Part shown: piece after piece, positions 16,427 through 24,220 of the stretch
Numbering within the stretch: the first letter of the stretch is position 1
Layout: the number at the start of each line of letters is the position of its first letter
Notes under the pieces: generated by a model
The model's input: only the letters and a program-made list of their open reading frames with translations
Told to the model about the DNA's origin: nothing
Databases searched by the model: none
DNA from: Prevotella sp. UBA5387
Lineage (GTDB): Bacteria; Bacteroidota; Bacteroidia; Bacteroidales; Bacteroidaceae
DNA length: 32,586 nucleotides
Assembly: GCA_002407775.1 (NCBI GenBank)
Contig: DHOP01000076.1
Span: 49,508-82,093 of the forward strand
Direction of reading: 5' to 3'
Position numbers and translations under genes: made by a program

Positions 16427-16519
16427 AAAATTAACTTTAAAAGATTTAGGTATTGTCAAGGTGTCTTGAATTCTCTGATTGTTTTGAATAGTCTCTAAAT
16501 CTTATACTTTGATTTTAGA

Positions 16520-16560
16520 AACTAAAAAGGGCGTGTCCATTTGGACACGCCCTTATTGTG
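16520..16560. terminator. Bidirectional intrinsic terminator
   Basis: A perfect 12-bp stem (16527-16538 with 16543-16554) encloses the four-base loop ATTT, between convergent genes ending at 16426 and 16577. Five A before the left arm give a T-run for the minus-strand transcript, so it is strongest for the lipoprotein/TonB-receptor operon. In the plus direction the tail (CTTATTGTG) is poorer. Confidence 0.88.
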
Positions 16561-16576
16561 TTAATTCAATAGTGCT

Positions 16577-18094
16577 TTACTGTGCAGCTACAGACGAATA
16601 ATATATACCATTTGCCAACTCAATAGTAGAGCCGTAAGTGGTCTTAGTTCCAATTACTGTAAGTTGGTCACCGACATTCAGGTTTTGTGTAGTAACAAAA
16701 TTATAACGTGCGTCACCTGTTGCTCCATAGCCAGGATATAATCCATATACATAAATCTCACTAGCACCATCTTGTAATGTCAGATTTCCATATTTTGTGC
16801 TCACAATACTCTTGATGGTGCCTGTTACCATGTAATAAACGTTGTTAGCATCAGGTTTTGTGAGCAAATCTGCAATACTTACGGATGTAACTGATGAGGA
16901 TGTTTCCACATAAGAATTCATCACTTCGATAGTCGTACCATATTGTCCACGTGTTCCTACGAGTGTAACAATATCGCCTACCTTTAATCCAGAAGTAGCA
17001 AAATTAGCCATCTTATAGACATAGGTCTCTCCAGTGTAGTCCTTAATGTAGAAGTTGCCGCTTGTTGCACTAGTAATCTTGGTGATAACACCAGAAAGAC
17101 GATAAAGTGTAGTACCAACGGCGGCGGCATTAAAGTTAGCAATTGAAGATGCAATAATGGCACCTTTTTGTGTCATTGATGTCTTTGCCGTGTAATCCTT
17201 CTTGCCATCGGTAGTATGGAAAGTAATTGAAGTGCCACGATCACCACCAGTATTAGCAGCAGCCTTGAAGTTTACAATAGTATTTTGACCTACAGACTGA
17301 ATAGAAGAAATACTCAACCAATCTTTTGCGTCTGCTGGAATCTCCACGGATACACCTTGGCCTTTGCATGTTAGGTATGTAGTGAAAATACCACCTTCGA
17401 GCGGAAGATTAGCATTTTGAACAGAGTCTACCTTGATGAGTGACTTGTTGATATTGATCACCGTCACGTTTACTAACTCAACAGTACTACCATAAGTAGT
17501 CTTAGGACCTTCTACCGTAACCTCATCGCCCTCTTCAATTCCGAGGCTTGAGAAGTTCTTCTCGTTACCCTTCTTGTCAAGAGTACCATAAATATAAATG
17601 GTTCCTGTATTATCTGTAAGGTACCAGTTGCCGTAAGTCGTATTAGCAATGCCTGATACAACACCGGTCACACGATATGTTTTGCTATCAGGACCAGCGA
17701 TTACTTGAGCACAGGTTGCCGTAGCAGCCTTTGGCACACCCTGAATCACGGTGATGTTTTGCACCTCACCATTACATGTAAGCAAGAGTTGAGCGGTACG
17801 ACCACTCTCGGTCTTGCTAGCAGAGAAAACTATTTCAGATTCACCAGCACTACCAGTTACCGTAGAAATGTTAAGCCACTTTACGGAATCCTTCATTGTC
17901 ATGACTTTCTCGAGTGTCCAGCTATCCTGTGCATTTACGGTAATAGTATTGGAACCGCCCGCCATAGGTAAGGCAACAGTTGATGTCGTAACCTTAACCT
18001 GATCCAGCAACGTTGGTGTCTCATCATCGCTACAGCTAGTGAAGATCAGAGCAAACGCGGCAAGAATTGTCGGAAGAATATATCTTATTTTCAT
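16577..18094 (-). CDS. Predicted surface lipoprotein with BACON and OB-like repeats
   Basis: A 505-residue lipoprotein. C21 sits in the lipobox IFTSC and is followed by SDDE, which fits the acidic lipoprotein export signal that sends Bacteroidetes lipoproteins to the cell surface. Order of modules: BACON-like Ig domain (about 33-120), OB-like repeat 1 (138-212), second BACON-like domain (about 220-310), OB-like repeat 2 (329-395) and repeat 3 (420-498). Each OB-like repeat runs YxVxGxIxxI, a GNxYLxD strand, an IYVYG strand, a VGDxVTVxG strand, and ends in a loop with YGSTxEL or YGTTIEV. BACON domains usually bind glycans or mucin, and OB folds bind sugars or nucleic acids; which applies here is unknown. 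It lies 20 bases behind the TonB-receptor gene, in the place a SusD partner would occupy, but it is not SusD-like. Confidence 0.8.
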   Translation of the reverse strand: MKIRYILPTILAAFALIFTSCSDDETPTLLDQVKVTTSTVALPMAGGSNTITVNAQDSWTLEKVMTMKDSVKWLNISTVTGSAGESEIVFSASKTESGRTAQLLLTCNGEVQNITVIQGVPKAATATCAQVIAGPDSKTYRVTGVVSGIANTTYGNWYLTDNTGTIYIYGTLDKKGNEKNFSSLGIEEGDEVTVEGPKTTYGSTVELVNVTVININKSLIKVDSVQNANLPLEGGIFTTYLTCKGQGVSVEIPADAKDWLSISSIQSVGQNTIVNFKAAANTGGDRGTSITFHTTDGKKDYTAKTSMTQKGAIIASSIANFNAAAVGTTLYRLSGVITKITSATSGNFYIKDYTGETYVYKMANFATSGLKVGDIVTLVGTRGQYGTTIEVMNSYVETSSSVTSVSIADLLTKPDANNVYYMVTGTIKSIVSTKYGNLTLQDGASEIYVYGLYPGYGATGDARYNFVTTQNLNVGDQLTVIGTKTTYGSTIELANGIYYSSVAAQ

Positions 18095-18114
18095 TTTATC
18101 TTGATATTAAATGA

Positions 18115-21100
18115 TTAGTTAAACATGTATTTAATACCGATTTGTGCATACCAGCACTGACCCAATGAGTGGTTTGGCACAAATGTCTTTGTATTTCCAT
18201 TAATTGAGGCAGGTGTTGAGAATGTTGCATAGCCATCAGCATCGTAGCCTTCATACTTCAAGACACGAGGATCAGTACCGATTTCTGGGTTCAGATACTT
18301 AGCAACACCCCAGCTTGAGTTGAATAAGTTCAGAAGGTTCTTAACATCGAGGCTTAACTGAAGAGCGTGCTTGCTCTGCCCAACGTTGATTGAAAAGTCA
18401 TGCTTGTAGCTGAAGTCAACACGGTGAACCCAAGGAGAATAAAGGCTATATGGCTCAGCATATTTGCCCTGATTCTTGCTCAAATAACCATTGGCATGAA
18501 CATAATCCATGAAACGTGTCTTGTCACCCTCAGAAACAAAGCGGAACTGATTGTCGTTCACCTGTTGGTCTGTAGGAATGTAAAGAGCATCATAGTTGTA
18601 GCCATCAGCATTCATGTCATTGGCGGTCATGAACGAGTAGCTATAATTACCACGCCATGTCTCATAAATGAGGCTATAGTGGTTGCCACTTCTATCGTGT
18701 GCCGTTGCTGATGCGATGAAACGATCTGGAGTCACATACTGGGAGTTGTGCAAACGAATGTTGTTAGGACCTTGTACGGTAGGTACATAGGTGAAAGCAG
18801 ACTCAGCATTAGAACCTGGCATACCTGTGACTTCCTTATTTACGGTGTGTGTATAGGCGGCCATCAAGCTGAGGAACTCAGTTGGACGAGCATTAACCTC
18901 TGCATTGAATGTCCAACCGTAACCACGGCTAGTATTCTCTAGCATAAATGCCTTGGTTCCTTGATGATAACCTGCAGGATAAATAGGACGATTGTCAACG
19001 CCATTCAAACGTGTGAAACCACCTACAGATGGCACGCTCCAGTCAGAGATTGATGCGGCATTGAGTGTCTTATTCAAAATACCCTCAACAGATACGGTCA
19101 ATGGGAAAGAAACCGGGATGGCATAATCGATAGCCAAAGAAGTCTTCCAAACCTGTGGCATCTTGAACTTAGGATCCACGGCAGAGATAGAAGAAGGTGC
19201 TGTACCATCCTCTGGATTAATGGTCTCTGGATATCCAAGAGATACGAGTTTGTTGTAAAGAGCAGCAATAGTAGCATTGCCATTGGCGTCTGTTACGAGC
19301 CCGCCTTTAAATGTATCCATGGAGAAACCATTCTTTGTAGCACTAGCAGCATTGATCTGTGCTTGGTATTGCACCATACCGCTATTGGTAGGCATATTTG
19401 TGAAGAACACGAGAGGCAAATTACCTGCAAAGAGACCAGTACCTCCGCGGAATTTAAGGCTCTTGTCGCCAAGAACATCCCATGTGAAACCAACACGCGG
19501 TGAGAAAATAATATTAGCAGAAGGCCAAGTGCCAGTATCAATGCTACGACCATTATAGTCCATTGCTAGAATAGCATTATTAGTCATAAGGTCAGCATTA
19601 TTGAAGACCATATCATCAATACGTATACCATAGGTAAGCTTGAAGTTACGTGTTGCAGACCACTCGTCCTGAGCATAAATGCTGAACTTGTTGGTTCTAA
19701 CGCGAGCAGCAGGAGCTGATTCACCATCATAGCCATAAGTAAGGTCTACGATCTCAGGTGTTGCCTCGTTAAGGAAGTCATCCAAGCTAGTATAGCGATA
19801 GTAGCCAGTACCATTACGCATATAGCTGTTATCAGCCATCTTGTATTCGTAAGCAAGACCACCAATAACCTTATGGTTACCGACATAATATGTCAACTCA
19901 TCCTTGACGTTCCATACTTTATTATGTACACCGTTGTTCCAAGTAAAGAGCTCGTAACCGAGAGACATGTATGCCTGACCATCCTTCAAGATGTCGATGA
20001 ATGGGAACTCGCTAGAGTTGCTTGCGCGAATATCATCGAGCTTAGAATATGTTGCAAGGAACTGGTTGCTCAAATTGTTAGACAGACGACTATTCAAGTC
20101 CACGGAGAAAGAGTGAACGAGGTTGTCTTGTGCATACATTGAGTTAGCAAAGCCCATAGAATATTGAGAGAAACGAGAACCGCTCATACGTGTGCCACCA
20201 TCCATAGAAGAAGCATTGGCAGGGTTCCAAGCACGATTCTTGGTATAGTTGTAGCGCAATGCCAAATGGTGCATATTGGTAATATTCCAGTCTAAGCGAG
20301 CAAGAATCTTGTAGTTGCTTTCATCAGCAGGGAAACTATTGTATGAACCAGTATCATAACCATACTTGTTCTTTACATATTCAGAAACGGCCTGCATGTC
20401 TGCGATTGTGGTGCGAGAAAGATAGTTCGTCTCATCAGCTACACCATCGGCAGAAGCCTGCCAGCGATTGACGATCGTTGGAGTCTTGATCATTTCGGCA
20501 TTGGCGAAGAAGAAAAGCTTATCCTTGATGATAGGACCACCAAAAGTAAAGCCATAAGTGGTCTGGCTGCTCTTGTCTCTAGCACCCGGAATCTGAACTC
20601 TGTCAACGGCATCACCACCCATGTTCTCATTACGATGGTAAACATATGCAGTACCCTTGAAGGTGTTGGTACCAGATTTGGTAATGGCATTCACACCACC
20701 ACCGATGAAGTTGGTCTGACGAACATCGAAAGGAGCAACAACAATCTGAAGTTCCTCGATGGCATCAATAGAGATAGGATTGCCACCACCAGGAAGATTG
20801 GATGACAAGCCGAAGTTATTGTTGAAGTTGGCACCGTCTACGGTGAAGTTGGCAGTACGACCGTCCACACCGGCGAAACTCATGCCGCTACCACCATAAG
20901 GTGAAAGACGAGTAACGTCTGTAATGCTACGACTAATAGTAGGCATATTGACAATTTGTTGATTGTCAATGTTCGTCGAAGCACCTGTTTTCTCAGTTGT
21001 GAACTTTGTTGCCTTTGCTGCTACAACTACCTCACCCAACTGTTGTGCATCCTCTGATAGAGAGGTGTTCAAATTGTAGGTTTCAGCAAGTTGAAGACGA

Positions 21101-21378
21101 ACGTCTTTGATGACCTTGGTTTCATAACCGATGTAGGAAATCGTTACTTCATAAGGTCCGCCGACACGCATACCATTGATGGCAAACATACCACTACTGT
21201 TGGTAACAGTCATGTAACGGGTACCTGAGGGTGTGTGCACCGCCTCAATCGTGGCGCCGATAACGTTTTCGTCGTCGGCGGTAACCTTACCGCTGATACC
21301 TGATGTCGTGATCTGGGCCATAAGAGATGATGTGAACATCACCATCATAGCCATCAGAAAGAACAATCTTTTCTGCAT
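18115..21378 (-). CDS. Oar-like TonB-dependent outer-membrane receptor
   Basis: A 1087-residue outer-membrane protein. Signal peptide residues 1-21 (cleavage near LMAQ). Residues about 24-112 form a carboxypeptidase-regulatory-like Ig domain (ISGKVTADDENVIGATIEA). The plug follows (about 120-240, with FTVDGANFNNNFGL and GGGVNAITKSGTNTFKG), then a large beta-barrel to the C-terminus ending IGIKYMFN. The plug and barrel read like the Oar subgroup rather than SusC. Oar proteins move proteins or large substrates in other bacteria; here the substrate is unknown. The downstream gene encodes its likely lipoprotein partner. A -7 box lies at 21439-21446 and the leader carries a GC hairpin. Confidence 0.88.
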   Translation of the reverse strand: MQKRLFFLMAMMVMFTSSLMAQITTSGISGKVTADDENVIGATIEAVHTPSGTRYMTVTNSSGMFAINGMRVGGPYEVTISYIGYETKVIKDVRLQLAETYNLNTSLSEDAQQLGEVVVAAKATKFTTEKTGASTNIDNQQIVNMPTISRSITDVTRLSPYGGSGMSFAGVDGRTANFTVDGANFNNNFGLSSNLPGGGNPISIDAIEELQIVVAPFDVRQTNFIGGGVNAITKSGTNTFKGTAYVYHRNENMGGDAVDRVQIPGARDKSSQTTYGFTFGGPIIKDKLFFFANAEMIKTPTIVNRWQASADGVADETNYLSRTTIADMQAVSEYVKNKYGYDTGSYNSFPADESNYKILARLDWNITNMHHLALRYNYTKNRAWNPANASSMDGGTRMSGSRFSQYSMGFANSMYAQDNLVHSFSVDLNSRLSNNLSNQFLATYSKLDDIRASNSSEFPFIDILKDGQAYMSLGYELFTWNNGVHNKVWNVKDELTYYVGNHKVIGGLAYEYKMADNSYMRNGTGYYRYTSLDDFLNEATPEIVDLTYGYDGESAPAARVRTNKFSIYAQDEWSATRNFKLTYGIRIDDMVFNNADLMTNNAILAMDYNGRSIDTGTWPSANIIFSPRVGFTWDVLGDKSLKFRGGTGLFAGNLPLVFFTNMPTNSGMVQYQAQINAASATKNGFSMDTFKGGLVTDANGNATIAALYNKLVSLGYPETINPEDGTAPSSISAVDPKFKMPQVWKTSLAIDYAIPVSFPLTVSVEGILNKTLNAASISDWSVPSVGGFTRLNGVDNRPIYPAGYHQGTKAFMLENTSRGYGWTFNAEVNARPTEFLSLMAAYTHTVNKEVTGMPGSNAESAFTYVPTVQGPNNIRLHNSQYVTPDRFIASATAHDRSGNHYSLIYETWRGNYSYSFMTANDMNADGYNYDALYIPTDQQVNDNQFRFVSEGDKTRFMDYVHANGYLSKNQGKYAEPYSLYSPWVHRVDFSYKHDFSINVGQSKHALQLSLDVKNLLNLFNSSWGVAKYLNPEIGTDPRVLKYEGYDADGYATFSTPASINGNTKTFVPNHSLGQCWYAQIGIKYMFN

Positions 21379-21394
21379 AAGATATTATAAATTA

Positions 21395-21420
21395 AATTAA
21401 AAATTTTAGGGGGAAGCCCC
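21395..21420 (-). promoter_or_regulatory. Hairpin and T-run in the TonB-receptor leader
   Basis: Read on the minus strand, GGGG-CTT-CCCC (21420 to 21410) is followed within a few bases by an AT-rich tract with five T in a row (TTTTTAATTT), all between the -7 box at 21446-21439 and the start codon at 21378. The shape is that of a small intrinsic terminator or an attenuator; the stem has only four GC pairs. Confidence 0.4.
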
Positions 21421-21438
21421 GTTTATACCTTTCAAGTG

Positions 21439-21446
21439 CAAAATTA
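21439..21446 (-). promoter_or_regulatory. Promoter -7 element of the TonB-receptor operon
   Basis: TAATTTTG on the minus strand matches TAnnTTTG. No good -33 TTTG lies at the usual 18-21-base spacing. The expected 5' leader is about 55 bases. Confidence 0.5.
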
Positions 21447-22055
21447 AGCAAAAGATTTAATGTAGATGTTACTAAAGTATTAAAATATTAACTAGAAATG
21501 AAATATTTTTTTCAAAATGTAAAATGACAAGGTTTATACAATTTATTTCTTGATTTCAACTTGATGAAATAGTTTGGTGAAGCTACTTATTATGACTTAT
21601 AATCAAGACAATAAAACAATGTCCAATGAAGCATTCATATCGATTGCACATGATTTATCTCGAATGTTTTTCTGATGTATAGACTTTAATTTGGAAGGAC
21701 AAAGGTCATTGAAAGCAAATCAATCCATCACGTTTTCTTGATAGGCAGTTGTCATGGTGTAAATAATATTCATCATTATTCCCATAAACATCCATAACAC
21801 CCATATTAAATCGAAAAAAAGACGAATAGAACCAGCGATTAAATATGAATCGATTTAATTATTTATTTACATAGGAATGGTGTCATTATAGTTGCCGAAT
21901 GGTGGCGCTAAAGCTATCCTTTCACCTTACTATATGATAGTAATGGCGATGCTTTCGAGTATTAATCGAGATTCGAAAGGATACCAATCCTGAGTCAATA
22001 TATATGAATAAAAACCTATATTGTCTCTAATTAATAATGGGACGATGTGCCGTCT
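21447..22055. other. Non-coding stretch between the TonB receptor and mltF
   Basis: About 600 bases with no convincing gene on either strand: no long frame with a plausible start, no tRNA fold and no further TAnnTTTG promoter box was found. It contains an imperfect palindrome (ATTAAAT at 21838-21844 with ATTTAAT at 21853-21859) and a cluster of inverted repeats at 21916-21982. It may hold the mltF transcript end and binding sites for regulators of the receptor operon, or an unrecognised small RNA. Confidence 0.5.
21916..21982. repeat. Cluster of overlapping inverted repeats
   Basis: Three pairings are visible: TTACTAT/ATAGTAA (21927-21933 with 21937-21943, three-base loop), ATCCTTTC/GAAAGGAT (21916-21923 with 21975-21982), and CTTTCGA/TCGAAAG (21952-21958 with 21973-21979). 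The last two use the same right-hand bases and exclude each other. Confidence 0.5.
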
Positions 22056-23228
22056 TTAGATTTGCCAACGGTTCCCTCGCCTGGATCGCTCGGGGCCAAC
22101 GGGCGAGCCAATGAATCCACCACGTGCTACTCCGCAATATTGCCCCCATCGAGCATTAATTCTGGAAACATAATCAACGGTCTCATTCCCTCTCATATAA
22201 CCATATCTAACGACAGGGTCATTATAGTAGGCCGGGTTGCTTAACTTGAGTACAAATTCTTGTACCTCTGACCACCTGTTGGCATTGCGTCCATGTTTCT
22301 TTGCTAAAGCCATAGCGTCACGGACATGGAAATGTCCTCCATTATAGCTGGCGAGAACAAAATATACGCGTTCTGATGCTGGGATGTCACGGAAATGCCC
22401 ATCGAGTTCCTTGATATACTTGGCCGCGGCGGCAATATTGTTTTCGGGGTCGAAAATCTGGCTTTGTGGTAAACCAAGATGTTGTGCGGTAGATGGCATA
22501 ATTTGCATCAGACCACTAGCTCCAACCCATGATCGTGCCTGAGGGTCAAAAGTAGATTCCTGATAACATTGTGCGGCCATAAGTCGCCAATCCCATCGGG
22601 CAAGAGGGGCGTATTGTTGAAAATACTTGTCGTATCGTGAGATGACGCCTCCAGAGCGGTTGAGCATCGGTGAATAGACGTGCCTTTTGATACTCCGGGT
22701 AGAAAGATAGAAGTCTTCCAACTCTCTAACTTCTGCTATTATCGTAGGTTTAAACCATTTGTTTAGCGCCTCGGCTAACTCGCTATTCTTTTGTTGGACG
22801 GCCCAAGATGTTTTCTTTGATTTATCGTTTACACCTGCGAAAGCTACCCCTTTAGTTGATGTTGGAAGTTGAAAGGCAATGATATCGGCATCGCCCTTTT
22901 TAAGCCGGCTTACCATCTCTGCCGTATCCTTACATACTTCAACGCGCAATGAGACTCCAAGACTCTGAGCAAATTTCTCGCAAAGCAAATATTGCAAGCC
23001 CATTCCACGACCTCTATAGTCATAATATGTCTCTGGACCAGACAAGGTGAGCGTGATGATCTCACCATTGTTCACTATATCACTTAAATCATAAACTTCG
23101 TTTGATGAAACCGAATCCCCACCAATCTCGGTACCCCAGGGTGTGACTTCTTTCTGTTGTTTTTCTTGACATGATGACAGAACAATAAAAAACAACATAT
23201 AAGACAACAAGGAGCATAAACTGCGCAT
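22056..23228 (-). CDS. mltF: Membrane-bound lytic murein transglycosylase F-like lipoprotein
   Basis: A 390-residue lipoprotein that cleaves peptidoglycan glycan strands, leaving 1,6-anhydro ends. I start it at the ATG at 23228, giving MRSLCSLLSYMLFFIVLSSC with C20 in the lipobox. A TTG at 23249 is in frame but lies inside the -7 promoter box. Residues about 55-165 resemble a shortened solute-binding domain (LSGPETYYDYRGRGMGLQYL), the regulatory half of MltF. Residues about 210-340 are the SLT domain, with catalytic E224 in AAQCYQESTFDP, then GLMQIMPSTA and the late ASYNGG. The last 20 or so residues (after WGQYCGVAR) include GPERSRRGNR and are encoded by a GC-rich repeat-like unit. Confidence 0.85.
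   Translation of the reverse strand: MRSLCSLLSYMLFFIVLSSCQEKQQKEVTPWGTEIGGDSVSSNEVYDLSDIVNNGEIITLTLSGPETYYDYRGRGMGLQYLLCEKFAQSLGVSLRVEVCKDTAEMVSRLKKGDADIIAFQLPTSTKGVAFAGVNDKSKKTSWAVQQKNSELAEALNKWFKPTIIAEVRELEDFYLSTRSIKRHVYSPMLNRSGGVISRYDKYFQQYAPLARWDWRLMAAQCYQESTFDPQARSWVGASGLMQIMPSTAQHLGLPQSQIFDPENNIAAAAKYIKELDGHFRDIPASERVYFVLASYNGGHFHVRDAMALAKKHGRNANRWSEVQEFVLKLSNPAYYNDPVVRYGYMRGNETVDYVSRINARWGQYCGVARGGFIGSPVGPERSRRGNRWQI
22064..22107. repeat. GC-rich repeat-like unit at the mltF 3' end
   Basis: Direct repeats GCCAACGG at 22064-22071 and 22095-22102 (31 bases apart) overlap an inverted repeat CTCGCC (22076-22081) with GGCGAG (22102-22107). The unit is far richer in GC than its surroundings and encodes the tail of MltF ending PERSRRGNRWQI. 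Confidence 0.55.
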
Positions 23229-23246
23229 AATCAACCAATTTGCCAA

Positions 23247-23254
23247 CAAAAGTA
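23247..23254 (-). promoter_or_regulatory. Promoter -7 element of mltF
   Basis: TACTTTTG on the minus strand matches TAnnTTTG and lies 18 bases upstream of the ATG at 23228. It rules against the in-frame TTG at 23249 as the start. It is back to back with the hisG promoter, 32 bases away. Confidence 0.6.
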
Positions 23255-23262
23255 CAACATTT

Positions 23263-23294
23263 ATTGCATACTATCTTTTAATTGCGTATTTTTG
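23263..23294 (+). promoter_or_regulatory. Promoter of the hisGDC operon
   Basis: TATTTTTG at 23287-23294 matches the -7 box, with ATTG at 23263-23266 at 20-base spacing as a weak -33. The leader to the hisG start is 52 bases. It has no run of histidine codons, so attenuation by a his leader peptide is not supported. Confidence 0.6.
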
Positions 23295-23346
23295 CATAGC
23301 ATTTTTAGGATAATTAAAAGAAAAATAGCAATCATAAAATACAAAT

Positions 23347-24198
23347 ATGTTACGAATTGCGATCCAATCCAAAGGTCGTCTTTACGAGGACACTATGGGT
23401 CTGCTTGAAGAAGCAGACATCGATGTTTATCCAAGCAAGCGTTCCCTGCTTGTTCAGAGTTCTAATTTTCCCCTTGAAGTATTGTTCCTTAGGGATGATG
23501 ACATCCCTCAGAGCGTAGCCGATGGTGTTGCAGACATTGGAATAGTAGGCGAAAACGAGTTTGAGGAGCGCCAGGAAAACGCTCAGATCATCTCTCGTCT
23601 TGGCTTCTCCAAGTGTCGTCTGTCGCTTGCCATTCCCAAAAGTGAGAATTATTCTGGACTTTCATGGTTCAATGGTCGCAAGGTGGCCACCTCCTACCCT
23701 GGCATCCTTAAACGTTATATGAAAAAAAATAACATTGACACTGACGTCCATGTTATTACAGGCTCCGTGGAGATTAGTCCGGGCATAGGATTGGCAGATG
23801 CCATCTTCGATATCGTGAGCTCTGGTTCTACTCTCGTGCATAATAACCTCAAGGAGGTAGAAGTAGTTATGCAGAGCGAGGCAGTGCTTATCGGCAACTG
23901 GGATATGGATGCCGATAAACGCGCCATTCTCAATGAGATGTTGTTTAGGTTCGAGGCCGTACGTGCATCAAAGAACAAGAAATATGTGATGATGAACGCA
24001 CCCAAGGACAAGCTCAAGGAGATTACCGATACTCTGCCCGGCATTAAGAGTCCTACGGTTATTCCACTTTCCGATTCCAATTGGTGTGCCATCCATGCCG
24101 TGTTAGAGGAAAAGCGTTTTTGGGAAATCATTGGTAAGCTCAAGGAACTTGGTGCCCAGGGAATCTTGGTCACTCCAATTGAAAAAATGATTTTGTAA
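23347..24198 (+). CDS. hisG: ATP phosphoribosyltransferase, long form
   Basis: HisG joins PRPP and ATP in the committed step of histidine synthesis. At 283 residues it is the long form, with its own regulatory domain and no need for HisZ. The catalytic part opens with LRIAIQSKGRL, and the PRPP loop is DIVSSGSTL (155-163). Residues from about 208 onward form the ACT-like C-terminal domain (for example LKELGAQGILVTPIEK), where histidine normally binds as feedback inhibitor. It heads a three-gene operon; hisD follows after 22 bases. Confidence 0.95.
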   Translation: MLRIAIQSKGRLYEDTMGLLEEADIDVYPSKRSLLVQSSNFPLEVLFLRDDDIPQSVADGVADIGIVGENEFEERQENAQIISRLGFSKCRLSLAIPKSENYSGLSWFNGRKVATSYPGILKRYMKKNNIDTDVHVITGSVEISPGIGLADAIFDIVSSGSTLVHNNLKEVEVVMQSEAVLIGNWDMDADKRAILNEMLFRFEAVRASKNKKYVMMNAPKDKLKEITDTLPGIKSPTVIPLSDSNWCAIHAVLEEKRFWEIIGKLKELGAQGILVTPIEKMIL

Positions 24199-24220
24199 GA
24201 TTTCATCAATCATTCGCATC

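Noticed and set aside
16577..21378. A SusCD-type polysaccharide utilisation locus
   Set aside because: The receptor is Oar-like, the lipoprotein is not SusD-like, and no glycoside hydrolase or sensor gene lies alongside.
23229..23249. TTG start for mltF seven codons upstream
   Set aside because: It falls inside the -7 promoter box and would put extra residues before a complete lipoprotein signal.
23295..23346. Histidine leader-peptide attenuator or T-box before hisG
   Set aside because: The 52-base leader has no run of histidine codons, no terminator hairpin and no T-box core.
23715..24209. Minus-strand open frame of 164 codons
   Set aside because: Antisense to hisG, and no promoter or family match was seen.
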